Below are positions 17,658 through 26,544 of a stretch of 64,000 bases of DNA, in pieces. Source of the stretch: Acidobacteriota bacterium (GTDB lineage: Bacteria > Acidobacteriota > Blastocatellia > Pyrinomonadales > Pyrinomonadaceae); assembly GCA_019639135.1 (NCBI GenBank), contig JAHBSL010000002.1:221943-285942 (forward strand), given 5' to 3'. The number at the start of each line of letters is the position of its first letter. Position 1 is the stretch's first letter. The notes below the pieces were generated by a model. The model saw only the letters and a list, made by a program, of their open reading frames with translations. It was not told where the DNA came from and searched no databases. Made by a program: the position numbers and the translations under genes.

Positions 17658-19754
17658 ATGAATATTAGCTACAACTGGCTCAGGGAGCTTATTGATATTG
17701 AACTTTCGCCGGAGGAGACGGCAGCGGCTTTGACGCGCGTTGGTCTGGCGGTCGAGGGCATTCATCCGCATAAGGACGACCTTGTTCTCGACATCGATCT
17801 TACGTCGAACCGGCCGGACTGCCTTTCGCATCTCGGCGTCGCCCGCGAACTCGGCGTGATAACGGGGAAGGAACTTGCCGCGGTGACGCAGACGCACGGA
17901 GAGACCATGGACGACGTTGCCGTGGACTCGATCCCGTTTCCGGCCGTCCTTGCTCCTGAGGTCGCACGTATTGAGAATCCCGAGCTTTGCCATCGCTTCA
18001 CGGCTCGCGTCATCCGCGGGGTAAAGATCGGCGCTTCGCCGGAGTGGCTTGTCGATCGGCTCGAGGCTCTCGGTGAGCGTTCGATCAACAACGTAGCCGA
18101 CATTACGAACTACGTTATGCTCGAACTCGGCCAACCGATGCACGCCTTTGACCTCGATAAACTCGCCGAAAAGCGGATCGTCGTCCGCACTGCCAGGGCA
18201 GGCGAGAAGATCACGACTCTCGACGAGGCCGAACGCGAGCTTGACGAAACGATGCTCGCCATCTGCGACGCCGAACGCCCCGTTGCCGTCGCCGGCGTTA
18301 TGGGCGGTTTTGAAAGCGGCATTACCGAAGCGACAACGAACGTCCTGCTTGAGGTCGCCTATTTCAAACGCGAGAACATCCGTCAGACCTCGCGTCGGCT
18401 GGGCCTCGCGACCGAGGCAAGCTATCGCTTTGAGCGCGGCGTCGATATCGAAAATCTTATCCGTGCCTCGGACCGTGCGACCGAGTTGATCCTCGAACTC
18501 GCGGGCGGCGAGGCGGCGGACATCGTGGACGTTTATCCCGAACGCCAACAGGAGCGAACGGTACGCTCAGCCAATATTTCCGCGGCCGTCAAACGGCTAA
18601 CCGGGCTCGATGTCGCGGCCGATGAATGTGAACGGATACTCTCGGCTCTCGGCATCGAGCGCATCGGTGAGGGCGAATATACATCGCCGACCTGGCGGCA
18701 CGACATCGCCATCGAGGAAGACCTTGTAGAAGAGGTCGCCCGCCACGCGGGTTACGAGAACATCAAGGACGAACTCCCGCCCGCTTACGGTGCGGGCGAA
18801 TATCAGGCGACCGAGGTGCGTAAACGCCGCCTCCGCGGAGCACTCGCAGAGCAAGGCTTCGACGAAGCGATCGCCTATAGCTTCATCGACGTCCGCCACG
18901 ATGATCTTTTCGCAGCAGTGCCCGAGTTCCTTCGCGAAGGCGGCGAGGAAAAATTTGTTACGCTCAAGGACTCGGTCATCGAAGGTGCCGTCCGGATGCG
19001 GCCTACGCTTATTCCCGGCCTGCTTGGCGCTCTTCGGCTAAATCTCAACCATCAGCGGCGGGACGTTAAGCTCTTCGAGATCGGCAAGGCGTTTGCCGCT
19101 TCCGGTATGGGCGAGCTGCCGGTCGAACGCGAGCTTTTCACCATCGCTGTGACCGGCGGCGAGGTACACGAGGACCGTGCGATGCCGGCCCGTCCGCTCG
19201 ATCTCTACGATGCAAAAGGAGCGGTCGAAGCCGCTCTTGAGGCAGCCGGAACAGCGGGCTATGAATACCGCCCCGCAGAGGTCTCGCACCTGCGGCCGGG
19301 CCAGGCCGGCGAGGTGGTAAAGGACGGCCGCGTGGTCGGAACTTTCGGCCGGCTGAATGAGGAAATCGCAGCCAATTACAAGTTTAAGCAGCCTGTATAT
19401 GTTGCGGAGCTCGATCTACAAACGATACTCGCGGAACCGAGCGACCCGGCTGTTTACACGCCTCTATCGCGGTTTCCTGCGGTCGTACGCGACATTTCGT
19501 TTCTGGTCCCGCGTTCGCTGACCTTTGCCGAGGTGCAGCGGACCGCACTTGCCGCGGGTGCCGCAAACCTTCGGGCGGTCTCGTTCGTCGATATCTTTGA
19601 AGGCAAGGGGCTCGCGGATGATGTCCGCTCGCTGACCATCCGGCTTGAGTTCCGGAGCGATGAGCGGACACTTACCGACGCCGAGGCCGAGGCGGAATAC
19701 AACACGATCCTCTCTCAGCTTAAAGATGCGATGGGACTTGTGCCGCGAGCTTAA
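17658..19754 (+). CDS. pheT: phenylalanyl-tRNA synthetase beta subunit, short form
   Basis: A 698-residue subunit with the B3/B4 editing domain, B5 and the C-terminal anticodon-recognition (FDX-ACB) domain ([17 protein letters not shown].. to the end). The usual N-terminal EMAP/tRNA-binding domain of about 100 residues is missing: [16 protein letters not shown] passes directly, through [17 protein letters not shown], to [17 protein letters not shown]. Typical bacterial PheT has about 790 residues. The 5' end is duplicated at 16890. It is followed after about 90 bp by the coiled-coil and zapA genes. Confidence 0.93.
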   Translation: MNISYNWLRELIDIELSPEETAAALTRVGLAVEGIHPHKDDLVLDIDLTSNRPDCLSHLGVARELGVITGKELAAVTQTHGETMDDVAVDSIPFPAVLAPEVARIENPELCHRFTARVIRGVKIGASPEWLVDRLEALGERSINNVADITNYVMLELGQPMHAFDLDKLAEKRIVVRTARAGEKITTLDEAERELDETMLAICDAERPVAVAGVMGGFESGITEATTNVLLEVAYFKRENIRQTSRRLGLATEASYRFERGVDIENLIRASDRATELILELAGGEAADIVDVYPERQQERTVRSANISAAVKRLTGLDVAADECERILSALGIERIGEGEYTSPTWRHDIAIEEDLVEEVARHAGYENIKDELPPAYGAGEYQATEVRKRRLRGALAEQGFDEAIAYSFIDVRHDDLFAAVPEFLREGGEEKFVTLKDSVIEGAVRMRPTLIPGLLGALRLNLNHQRRDVKLFEIGKAFAASGMGELPVERELFTIAVTGGEVHEDRAMPARPLDLYDAKGAVEAALEAAGTAGYEYRPAEVSHLRPGQAGEVVKDGRVVGTFGRLNEEIAANYKFKQPVYVAELDLQTILAEPSDPAVYTPLSRFPAVVRDISFLVPRSLTFAEVQRTALAAGAANLRAVSFVDIFEGKGLADDVRSLTIRLEFRSDERTLTDAEAEAEYNTILSQLKDAMGLVPRA

Positions 19755-19847
19755 TAGCGGAAATAGATCGAACTTGCAGTTTCGTGAGAAAATTTGGATA
19801 ATCGTCGTCACGCGATCAGCCAAATGCTCTCACCTGGAGTCAATCGG

Positions 19848-20135
19848 ATGAATGGTCTAACGGGAATGGAGAAGTTCTCGCATCTCGAGGATAAGATTTA
19901 CCTCACCATCGAGTTTGCAAAAAAACTTCGCGATGAAAATGAAAAGCTCGAAAAAGAGCTCGTCGATCTTCGCCGCGAAAAGCTTGGCTTTGATGCCGAG
20001 CGAATGCGGCTTGAAGAGAAGATCGAATCGCTGCTCACCGAGCGCGATGCGATCCAGCTCAAGGTCGAGGCCATGCTTGAGGCGATGACGATCCTCGATA
20101 CCGAGGTCGCTGCCGCGGTCGGGAGGGTTCAGTGA
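19848..20135 (+). CDS. small coiled-coil protein, ZapB-like
   Basis: About 95 residues from ATG 19848. Nearly the whole length is a charged heptad coiled coil (KLRDENEKLEKELVDLRREK and onward). Its place directly upstream of, and overlapping, zapA suggests a ZapB-like partner bridging ZapA to the division apparatus. This is inference from position and form. The frame is open from 19794, but ATG 19848 gives the compact coiled coil and is preferred. Confidence 0.65.
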   Translation: MNGLTGMEKFSHLEDKIYLTIEFAKKLRDENEKLEKELVDLRREKLGFDAERMRLEEKIESLLTERDAIQLKVEAMLEAMTILDTEVAAAVGRVQ

Positions 20136-20491
20136 TGGCGGTCGGACGCGAGGACGGCGGCTCGGCCGAACAGGCGATCCGCGTCGAGATCTACAACCAG
20201 ACGTACAGCATCCGCTCGGATGGCGACAACGTGTATATTCAAAAACTCGCCGATTACGTCGATTCGAAGATGCGCGACATCTCGTCCGGTACGCTGACGG
20301 TCGATTCGCTTAAGGTCGCGATCCTCGCCGCACTTCACATCGCCGACGAACTCCATCAACAGCAGCATCAGCATCAGCAATCGGATGCGCAGCTCGCCTC
20401 GCGGAGCGCAGAATGTACGGAGATGCTCGACCGCATCCTCAAACACAAGGACATCGTTCCGCAGGAACTTGAGTCCGACCGTTCGATGTGA
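20135..20491 (+). CDS. zapA: cell division protein ZapA
   Basis: A 118-residue protein with the ZapA pattern: IRVEIYNQTYSIRSDGDNVYI forms the small globular head, then YVDSKMRDIS and a long helix (VAILAALHIADELHQQQHQH). ZapA binds FtsZ filaments and stabilises the Z-ring. ATG 20135 overlaps the upstream stop by one base (TGATG). A GTG at 20132 nearer the Shine-Dalgarno GGGAGG is also possible. A probable 6S RNA gene follows, the same neighbourhood as zapA-ssrS in proteobacteria. Confidence 0.85.
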   Translation: MAVGREDGGSAEQAIRVEIYNQTYSIRSDGDNVYIQKLADYVDSKMRDISSGTLTVDSLKVAILAALHIADELHQQQHQHQQSDAQLASRSAECTEMLDRILKHKDIVPQELESDRSM

Positions 20492-20597
20492 TTTTTATCC
20501 GGGCAGAGCCCACAGATTTCTTTCCTTCCACTTCTCCGAGTGCTATAGTTTTCCTAGGCGGCGAGCAATGACTGCCGGGTGCGTGACTGAACGCATT

Positions 20598-20603
20598 TAT
20601 AAT
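20598..20603 (+). promoter_or_regulatory. -10 element of the 6S RNA candidate
   Basis: A perfect TATAAT lies immediately before the closing stem of the RNA at 20604. No convincing -35 box at 17 bp is seen. The RNA 5' end may lie a few bases downstream of the boundary given. Confidence 0.45.
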
Positions 20604-20758
20604 TGAGCCAACACTTGAATTGAGGGAGGCTGATGCCGATTTCAGTGCGGCTCCCTACGCGGGAAGCCGCCGGAGGATGAGGCTTAGATGCATCGAAAGA
20701 TGTAGAAGGCCACCCACCTGTTTGAAACAGGTTCAATTCACGCGTTTGGAACGGCTCA
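20604..20758 (+). ncRNA. ssrS: 6S RNA
   Basis: About 155 nt with the 6S architecture. A closing stem pairs TGAGCC (20604) with GGCTCA (20753). A second helix involves the TTGAATTGAGG and GGTTCAATTCACG regions, a large asymmetric central bubble follows, and a GC-rich apical stem runs CGGCTCCC..GGGAAGCCG. The 3' half holds CCACCTGTTTGAAACAGGTT, a typical 6S-like hairpin. 6S RNA mimics an open promoter and sequesters housekeeping RNA polymerase. The position right after zapA supports it. Confidence 0.75.
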
Positions 20759-20776
20759 GGCGGTCGCTCGCTGCTT

Positions 20777-21571
20777 TTACTTTTCTGCGGGGATCATTTC
20801 GGCCTCGGTCTCGCGTTCAAGTTCGAGCCGGATCTCTTCCGCGGCCTGTGCTTCCTGAAGTGCAATCGGGAGTTCGGACGAGCGTGCGGAGAGCCGCTTC
20901 ATCGCGAGTTCAGTGCCGGCAAGGCTGCCGCCGCGAAGTGCCGCGGCCTCGATCATCTGGAGCCGAGCTTCGGCCTCGCCGAGCATTCCCTGGGCTTCCG
21001 CATTTATTTTCTCTAACTTTTCGGCGTCCTTCCTGATCGAGTCGAGAAACTCGGCCTTACGTTCGGTCTTGAGCTGGCGAAGTTTATTCTCTCGCCGCTT
21101 TGTTTCGTTGAGCTTTTTACGTGTCGCCCTGATGACCCGGGTTGCGGTGAGCCGCGAGGCGAGCGTTTCGCGATAGGCATCGGCAAGAAGCGGGTCGTTG
21201 CGCTCCATTTCTTTGAGTGCACGCTTCTCCTGCGGCTTAAGCTCATGCCGGAACCAATCGACCTCGCCGGCCTTGATGCCGTCAATGGCCATCAGTTCCC
21301 TCACCTCATTTCGCCAGCGTGAATACTTGTAAGCAAAGATGGCCGAGAGTATTGCCCCTTTAAGGAAACCGATCGCCGTGATCAGGAATCCAAAGAAAAG
21401 TATCGTAGCCGCGACCGGCGGCGACGAGGCGAAAAACACGAACAGGATCGCCGAAACGATGATCGGCAGCAGCGTCAAGACGACCGGCGACGCAATGGCC
21501 GCGAGCCGCAAATTCCGGCCGCGGGCAAGCTCGCGGGCGTCAACATCGTATTTTACCGGCAGGTCGCTCAT
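20777..21571 (-). CDS. membrane protein with long coiled-coil tail, function unknown
   Basis: A 264-residue protein. Two hydrophobic segments (about residues 26-50 and 52-75) are followed by about 185 cytoplasmic residues that are highly charged and helical. They include TRVIRATRKKLNETKRRENK and long E/K/R-rich stretches. It could be a membrane-anchored scaffold. I recognise no family. The gene ends 18 bp from the 6S RNA 3' end on the opposite strand. Confidence 0.65.
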   Translation of the reverse strand: MSDLPVKYDVDARELARGRNLRLAAIASPVVLTLLPIIVSAILFVFFASSPPVAATILFFGFLITAIGFLKGAILSAIFAYKYSRWRNEVRELMAIDGIKAGEVDWFRHELKPQEKRALKEMERNDPLLADAYRETLASRLTATRVIRATRKKLNETKRRENKLRQLKTERKAEFLDSIRKDAEKLEKINAEAQGMLGEAEARLQMIEAAALRGGSLAGTELAMKRLSARSSELPIALQEAQAAEEIRLELERETEAEMIPAEK

Positions 21572-21625
21572 TCCCGATTTACTTTACAAACAGTATCATT
21601 CTAATTCAAACTAGGTCCTGAAACG

Positions 21626-22615
21626 ATGAGCAACGAACGAAAACCTTTCAGATCGAGTAGGTTGGCACTGGCGAAGGCGGCGGCACATTCGCTTGTTTGT
21701 GTGCTGTTCACGTTGCTCCTCGTTACGGCGACCCAGGGACAGGACCAGCCGGACACCCAGGCTCGAACGGTTTCTATCCCGATCTCCATTTACACCCAAC
21801 AGGAACTCCGCACGGGTCAGCAGCAGGAACTGGTCGAGGTCGATCAGCTACTGGTTCGCGAGAATGGGATCGAGCAGACGATCCTCTCTATCCGGAGCAT
21901 CGACGATGCCCCGCTCGCACTCGCCGTTCTGATCCAGGACGACCTGACCTCCGAATTCAACCTCCAGCTAAAGGACATCGCGAACTTCATTCGTGGACTT
22001 CCGAAAGGCTCACGGGTGATGGTCGGATATCTTCGGGCGGGCGTCCTTCAGGTTCGGCAGCGTTTCACGACCGACCTTGAAAAAGCGGCACGTTCGCTTC
22101 GGATAGTCGCCTCAAGCTCAACCGTTTCGCCGCGGAATCCTTATGACGGTGTGCTCGATGCCTTGAATCGTTTCGATTCGCTTCCAGCCGGACGCCGGGC
22201 TATCTTTATGGTCTCGGACGGGGTCGATGCTTCGCAGGGTTTTTTCGGCGCGACGCCGAGCCAGAGCGTTGATCTGGACCGAGCCATTTTTAACGCCCAG
22301 CGAAAAAGCGTCTCGGTGTTTTCGATATATTCGCCGACGGTTCTGACCGACAACCGGAACACTGCGTTGGCATTGTTCGGACAAGGTTCGCTAGAGCGGC
22401 TTGCAAAGGAAACGGGCGGCCGGGCGTTCTTCCAGGGCCAGATCGCTCCGATCAGCTACGACCCATTCTTTCGCGAACTCAAACTGCTGCTCGACCGGCA
22501 GTTTCTGCTGACCTATCTTTCGACCAGCACAAAGAAGGGTTTCTATCGCCTGGACGTCCTAAGCACAAATCCCGACGTGCGGATCGTCCACCCAAAAGGC
22601 TACGTTTACCGCTGA
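21626..22615 (+). CDS. secreted VWFA-related protein
   Basis: A 329-residue protein with an N-terminal signal segment (AAHSLVCVLFTLLLVTATQG). A von Willebrand A-like domain runs from about residue 80. The usual MIDAS DxSxS is replaced by LIQDDLTSEFN, and later MVSDGVDASQGFF and a C-terminal LTYLSTS..GFYRLDVL appear. This fits the acidobacterial VWFA-related family, abundant in this phylum and of unknown function, presumably periplasmic. A decayed tail of another member is at 12021-12232. The gene converges on the zinc-ribbon gene, with one base between stops. Confidence 0.8.
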   Translation: MSNERKPFRSSRLALAKAAAHSLVCVLFTLLLVTATQGQDQPDTQARTVSIPISIYTQQELRTGQQQELVEVDQLLVRENGIEQTILSIRSIDDAPLALAVLIQDDLTSEFNLQLKDIANFIRGLPKGSRVMVGYLRAGVLQVRQRFTTDLEKAARSLRIVASSSTVSPRNPYDGVLDALNRFDSLPAGRRAIFMVSDGVDASQGFFGATPSQSVDLDRAIFNAQRKSVSVFSIYSPTVLTDNRNTALALFGQGSLERLAKETGGRAFFQGQIAPISYDPFFRELKLLLDRQFLLTYLSTSTKKGFYRLDVLSTNPDVRIVHPKGYVYR

Positions 22616-22616
22616 T

Positions 22617-23066
22617 CTATTTCACTGCCCGCTTGCAGATGGGGCAAACCGGGACATCCTCTTTCAAAAGCAAACCTATCCAAAAAAAGAAAAGCGTGAA
22701 GATAAGCAGGGTGCCGAAGACGATCCAGCCCGCGGTCGAGATGCGCCTTTCGATGACGGGAAGGAAATGCGTCCCGCAAAACGGGCAGCGATAGTTGCCG
22801 GAAAGGTCTTTGGGCCCCGTGTAGGCGAGTGCACCGGCTTGGGGAGCTAAGGGAGTTTCAAGCAGCGGCGTGGTCTGCGGCCGGGCACCGAGGTTGATCG
22901 TCTTCCCTTCTGCCTGCGTTTGAAACTCATCGGTCTTCCAGGCATAGGGCCGCGGCGGAGCCTGGTCGTAATCGACCTGCTGCCTGACGGCCATCCTTGC
23001 TCCGCAAAACCTGCAGAACTGGCTTTCATCGGCATTTGTCTTGCCGCAATTTTGACACTGGATCAC
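22617..23066 (-). CDS. zinc-ribbon membrane protein
   Basis: A 149-residue protein. An N-terminal zinc ribbon (CQNCGKTNADESQFCRFCG, residues 4-22) is followed by a Pro/Gln-rich linker. The C-terminal module has CPFCG, one hydrophobic segment (IVFGTLLIFTLFFFWIGLLL) and then CPICKR. The C-terminal arrangement of two CxxC knuckles flanking a membrane-inserting segment resembles LITAF-like domains. Function unknown; a membrane-surface zinc module is likely. Confidence 0.65.
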   Translation of the reverse strand: MIQCQNCGKTNADESQFCRFCGARMAVRQQVDYDQAPPRPYAWKTDEFQTQAEGKTINLGARPQTTPLLETPLAPQAGALAYTGPKDLSGNYRCPFCGTHFLPVIERRISTAGWIVFGTLLIFTLFFFWIGLLLKEDVPVCPICKRAVK

Positions 23067-23110
23067 AACCTTTAGCTACGCGGAAACGCTGACCGAGGTT
23101 CCGCTACATT

Positions 23111-24079
23111 TCAAAAGCGTATTCGTTCTCCGCTTCGGATGGAAGTATATACCGATTCGACCAATTCGACCGACCGGAAACCGTCTTCGGCGGTCACCAG
23201 CGGTTCGCTGCCCGCGAGGATCGAATCGATGAACGCACGGTCCTCCTGAACATAACCCCAACGCTCCTCTTTTTCCGTCATATGAAATGAGAGCGTTTCA
23301 AAGTTTGCGTCCATTCCGCAGGAATCGAGCAAGCGTTCCATTTCTTCCGTCATGATAGTTCGGTGATGACAAAAGACCTCGATCCTCTCAAAGGGAAAAT
23401 GCCAACTCGCGTCCGAGGAAGATGCGAAGGTGCAGTGAAAGCCGCTCTTGAACTTGAAGATGATCGAAAATTCGTCGAGTTCGGGATATTCGTGCTGCGA
23501 CCCGTAGGCGACAAGCTCTTCGATCTCACCGAACTGGAACCGCATCATATCGAAGAGGTGTATGGTCGTCTCGTAAAGAAAGCCGCCGGTCACATTCACG
23601 TCGCCGGTCCAAACGGGATTCTTCAGTTCGCCGCGGTTCATCTTTATGTGGGCCGAGTGAGCCGTGTCGTTACCGAGCAGATCCTTCAGCGTCGCATAGA
23701 CCGGTGCAAAGCGGCGGTTGTGCCCGACCTGGAACACACCTTTGCCGCCGTTGGCTGCATCGCGTAATTCTGCCGCGTCTTCAATGCCGATCGCGAACGG
23801 CTTTTCGCAAAACACATGCTTCCCTTCGGCGATGGCGTGAAGCGCGATCTCTTTATGCGTCTTGTTCGGCGAGCAAACGAGAACGGCGTCGCAGTTCGCC
23901 ATCAGTTCGTCGCGCGACGAGCAGACCTTGCCGCCGATGCTCTTTGCGGTACGCTCCGCCCGCTCTGGGACGATATCGAACAACGCCGAGACCTCAGCCC
24001 GCTCATCGCGGGTATAAATACGCCCGTGAACATTACCGATATAACCGGTTCCGACTATGCCAATGCGAACTTTATCCAT
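23111..24079 (-). CDS. Gfo/Idh/MocA-family oxidoreductase
   Basis: A 322-residue NAD(P)-dependent sugar or inositol dehydrogenase-like enzyme. From ATG 24079 it reads MDKVRIGIVGTGYIGNVHG, the Rossmann dinucleotide-binding loop. ADELMANCDAVLVCSPNKTH and FCEKPFAI (the EKP motif with the catalytic Lys) follow. The frame is open further upstream but only through an inverted repeat. The next gene upstream on the same strand is a TIM-barrel isomerase, a classic pairing in sugar or cyclitol catabolism. Substrate unknown. Confidence 0.85.
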   Translation of the reverse strand: MDKVRIGIVGTGYIGNVHGRIYTRDERAEVSALFDIVPERAERTAKSIGGKVCSSRDELMANCDAVLVCSPNKTHKEIALHAIAEGKHVFCEKPFAIGIEDAAELRDAANGGKGVFQVGHNRRFAPVYATLKDLLGNDTAHSAHIKMNRGELKNPVWTGDVNVTGGFLYETTIHLFDMMRFQFGEIEELVAYGSQHEYPELDEFSIIFKFKSGFHCTFASSSDASWHFPFERIEVFCHHRTIMTEEMERLLDSCGMDANFETLSFHMTEKEERWGYVQEDRAFIDSILAGSEPLVTAEDGFRSVELVESVYTSIRSGERIRF

Positions 24080-24091
24080 TGATCTCGCTTT

Positions 24092-24154
24092 GAGTGCGCG
24101 ATTTATCGCGTATCTGTTTCGTATTATCAGGTTTACGCGATAAATCGCGCACTC
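24092..24154. repeat. 20-bp perfect inverted repeat with 23-nt loop
   Basis: GAGTGCGCGATTTATCGCGT at 24092-24111 and its exact reverse complement at 24135-24154. Each arm contains its own palindrome CGCGATAAATCGCG. It lies between two co-directional sugar-metabolism genes, so it may act as a processing or attenuation hairpin or be a mobile REP-type element. Confidence 0.8.
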
Positions 24155-24159
24155 TGAAC

Positions 24160-25008
24160 TTACCAACTTCCGCCGGCGGCGTACTTTCCGAGTCCGAGAG
24201 CCTTTTCGGCCGCTTCTTTCGCTTCTTTGGCGACGACGAACGGGTCACGCTCCCAATATTCCGGCCGAAAGATCTCAACGCTCGCCGGGCCTTCGTAGCC
24301 GATCTTGTCGAGCGTCTCTTTCATCTTTGCGATCGGCAGAACGCCTTCGCCCGGATAGAGCCGCTTCGAATCGTTAAGCTGATCTTTTGGCAGGTCTTCG
24401 GCTCCATTGATGTGAAAGATGAAAAGCTTCTGCGGGTCGAGGTTCTCGAGTGCCTCCCACGAGGAACTGCCCGCGTAAAAATGATAGGTGTCGATCACAT
24501 TACCAACGCTTTCGCGGCCAACGAGGTCAACGATCTTGCTGCCGAGGTCGAGCGTCGTCACCGAATTCCCTGCCTCGCCGAGAAATTCGAAACCGAGCTT
24601 GATGCCGTGCGGTTCGGCAATGTCCGCGAGTTCATTAAGCACGCGGACGGATTCCTCGATGGTCTCTTCGTCGGTCTTCGGCCCTTGCCGCAAAGCTCCC
24701 GGAACAGAAAGCACGTACGGGCAGCCGATCGCTGCCGAAATGGCCGAAAGCTTTTCGCATTCTTCCTTGATCGCGGCGTAGTCTTCGTCCGAACGCCACG
24801 TGATATGCTCGAGCGTGTTGATCGAGAGCACTCCGACGCCGGTCTCTTCCAAAAGCTGCTTCAGGTCCTCGACCGTGTGCCCGTCAAGATAGTCGTAAAG
24901 CTTATTCGAACGGAGTTCCACCAGTTCAAATCCCGCCGCCGCGGCCGAGCGGATATCCGTCTCGAGGTCCGCCGTCATCGTGGTCGCGCCATTCAATGCA
25001 AGTTTCAT
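24160..25008 (-). CDS. sugar phosphate isomerase/epimerase (xylose isomerase-like TIM barrel)
   Basis: A 282-residue protein of the AP-endonuclease-2/IolE-like TIM-barrel family. Metal-binding candidates are E in LGFEFLGE (about 151), D-x-Y-H in VIDTYHFY (about 180), H in FIFHINGAED (about 209) and E near SVEIFRPEYW (about 247). The partner oxidoreductase is encoded 80 bp downstream on the same strand, suggesting a two-step conversion of an unknown sugar or cyclitol. Confidence 0.82.
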   Translation of the reverse strand: MKLALNGATTMTADLETDIRSAAAAGFELVELRSNKLYDYLDGHTVEDLKQLLEETGVGVLSINTLEHITWRSDEDYAAIKEECEKLSAISAAIGCPYVLSVPGALRQGPKTDEETIEESVRVLNELADIAEPHGIKLGFEFLGEAGNSVTTLDLGSKIVDLVGRESVGNVIDTYHFYAGSSSWEALENLDPQKLFIFHINGAEDLPKDQLNDSKRLYPGEGVLPIAKMKETLDKIGYEGPASVEIFRPEYWERDPFVVAKEAKEAAEKALGLGKYAAGGSW

Positions 25009-25074
25009 ATATTCCTAAATTCTTGTGGATCAAAGTTGTTACAAATAGAGTCGGATTAATCTTAACGGACATGT

Positions 25075-26382
25075 CTATTCTTGGAGAAATCGAGCGATCG
25101 CGAACCGTTTCCCGTTATTTATTATGTCTGGGGTATCGGTTGATCCGGCCACAACTATCTTACCGTCAGGTTGTACCAAAACTGATGTCGGTATCGCGCT
25201 TAAGCCGTCGTAAAATGCAGTCAAACCAGTATCCTCAATAACACCGGTTGATGAATACCTAACAACGGCGAAATGCGATGGATCGTTTCCTGAAGGCCTG
25301 AAGTCGCCAACGACAACCAACTTGCCATCCGATAAAGCTACGACCGCCGCCGCAGATTCGATGCTCCCCGTTGTCCCCAAATTCGTGCGAACAATGCCGT
25401 GTTGACCAAACCCGACGTCTCCGCGTCCCCTTTTAGTTAACCGCAATAACAGAAAGTCAAAGTCGGTCGGGCTTTCGCCAACCCTGCCGACCAAGAGCAG
25501 CTTACCGTCAGATTGGAGAAATGTGCCCTGGATACCAATGCCTGTACCCGTCGGAAAAACTACCCTTACAACCCCCTGTAACCCAAATGTTCTATCAAGG
25601 TTGCCAGACTCATCTACCCGCAATGCCCAAGCTATATTGCCGCCGGATGGTGTCCCGCGGTCGTTCGCCATACCTGCTAAGACGATCTTCCCGTCGGTTT
25701 GTATATGAATACCAACGATTGTAAAACTTCCTAGTCGGCTAAGATTCAGGCTCGTGATCCCGTTCGTACCGAATGATTGATCGCGGCTTCCGTTGGCGTT
25801 TAATCGCATCAGCCGGTACGGCCCGGCCCCCGATTCTGCCATAATCACATTTATCTTTCCATCTTGCCTCAAGGCGAAACCGATGGCCCGAACATTGCTG
25901 CCAAACGAATTTACGTTCGCCGAAAAAGATTGATCTAGCGAACCATTTGCGTTATAACGCGTAAGAAAGGCAGAATTTGAGAATCCGGCAAATTGCTCCC
26001 ATAGTCTTAAATAACGGCCATCAGAAAGCTGCTTAACATCAACGAGTCGATAAAAAGAATTGTTCAGTATCTGTAAGGTTTTTCCGTTTGTCCCGAAGTT
26101 CACGTCCAGTTCGCCAGACGAGGTCAGGCCGCAGAACGCGATGCCGGCAGCCTGTGGTAACGGCAGCGGATATACATGCTCACCACCAATGATCAGCCTT
26201 TGTGACGGTTGCTGAAATAAATATCGGGCGAAGGAGCCACGACTCTCATTCGTCTCGAAATCGACCGTAACTAGGCCGTCACCATCGAAGGAAGGGTCCA
26301 GAACAATTGCACCGTTGACGTTAACAGCCAATAGAACCGATAGAAATGACGTCAAGATTTTAAATGATAGGGAGCTTTTCAT
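25075..26382 (-). CDS. secreted delta-60 repeat protein
   Basis: About 435 residues from ATG 26382. A signal peptide (FKILTSFLSVLLAVNVNGAI) precedes repeated units of about 55-60 residues of the form ...LDxSFGxxG..T......Q.DGKI.V.G.... These are visible at NLDRTFGLQG, SRDQSFGTNG and GDVGFGQHGIV and recur as ..QTDGKIVLAG.., ..QSDGKLLLVG.. and ..QPDGKIVVAGST... The units likely build a beta-propeller at the cell surface. Function unknown. Base composition is more A/T-rich than neighbouring housekeeping genes. Confidence 0.8.
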   Translation of the reverse strand: MKSSLSFKILTSFLSVLLAVNVNGAIVLDPSFDGDGLVTVDFETNESRGSFARYLFQQPSQRLIIGGEHVYPLPLPQAAGIAFCGLTSSGELDVNFGTNGKTLQILNNSFYRLVDVKQLSDGRYLRLWEQFAGFSNSAFLTRYNANGSLDQSFSANVNSFGSNVRAIGFALRQDGKINVIMAESGAGPYRLMRLNANGSRDQSFGTNGITSLNLSRLGSFTIVGIHIQTDGKIVLAGMANDRGTPSGGNIAWALRVDESGNLDRTFGLQGVVRVVFPTGTGIGIQGTFLQSDGKLLLVGRVGESPTDFDFLLLRLTKRGRGDVGFGQHGIVRTNLGTTGSIESAAAVVALSDGKLVVVGDFRPSGNDPSHFAVVRYSSTGVIEDTGLTAFYDGLSAIPTSVLVQPDGKIVVAGSTDTPDIINNGKRFAIARFLQE

Positions 26383-26544
26383 ATGTTTTATCGTTTCTTT
26401 GGATTCTATAGAATTATCACATTCCTTTCGCATATAACCAACACAAATCTCGTCAACAATAAACAGAAGGCGAACGCTGGGTATTGTCAATTCATCAAAG
26501 GCTCGGTTAACCTTAACTAAGTGTTTCCTACCAAAATTGTATTT

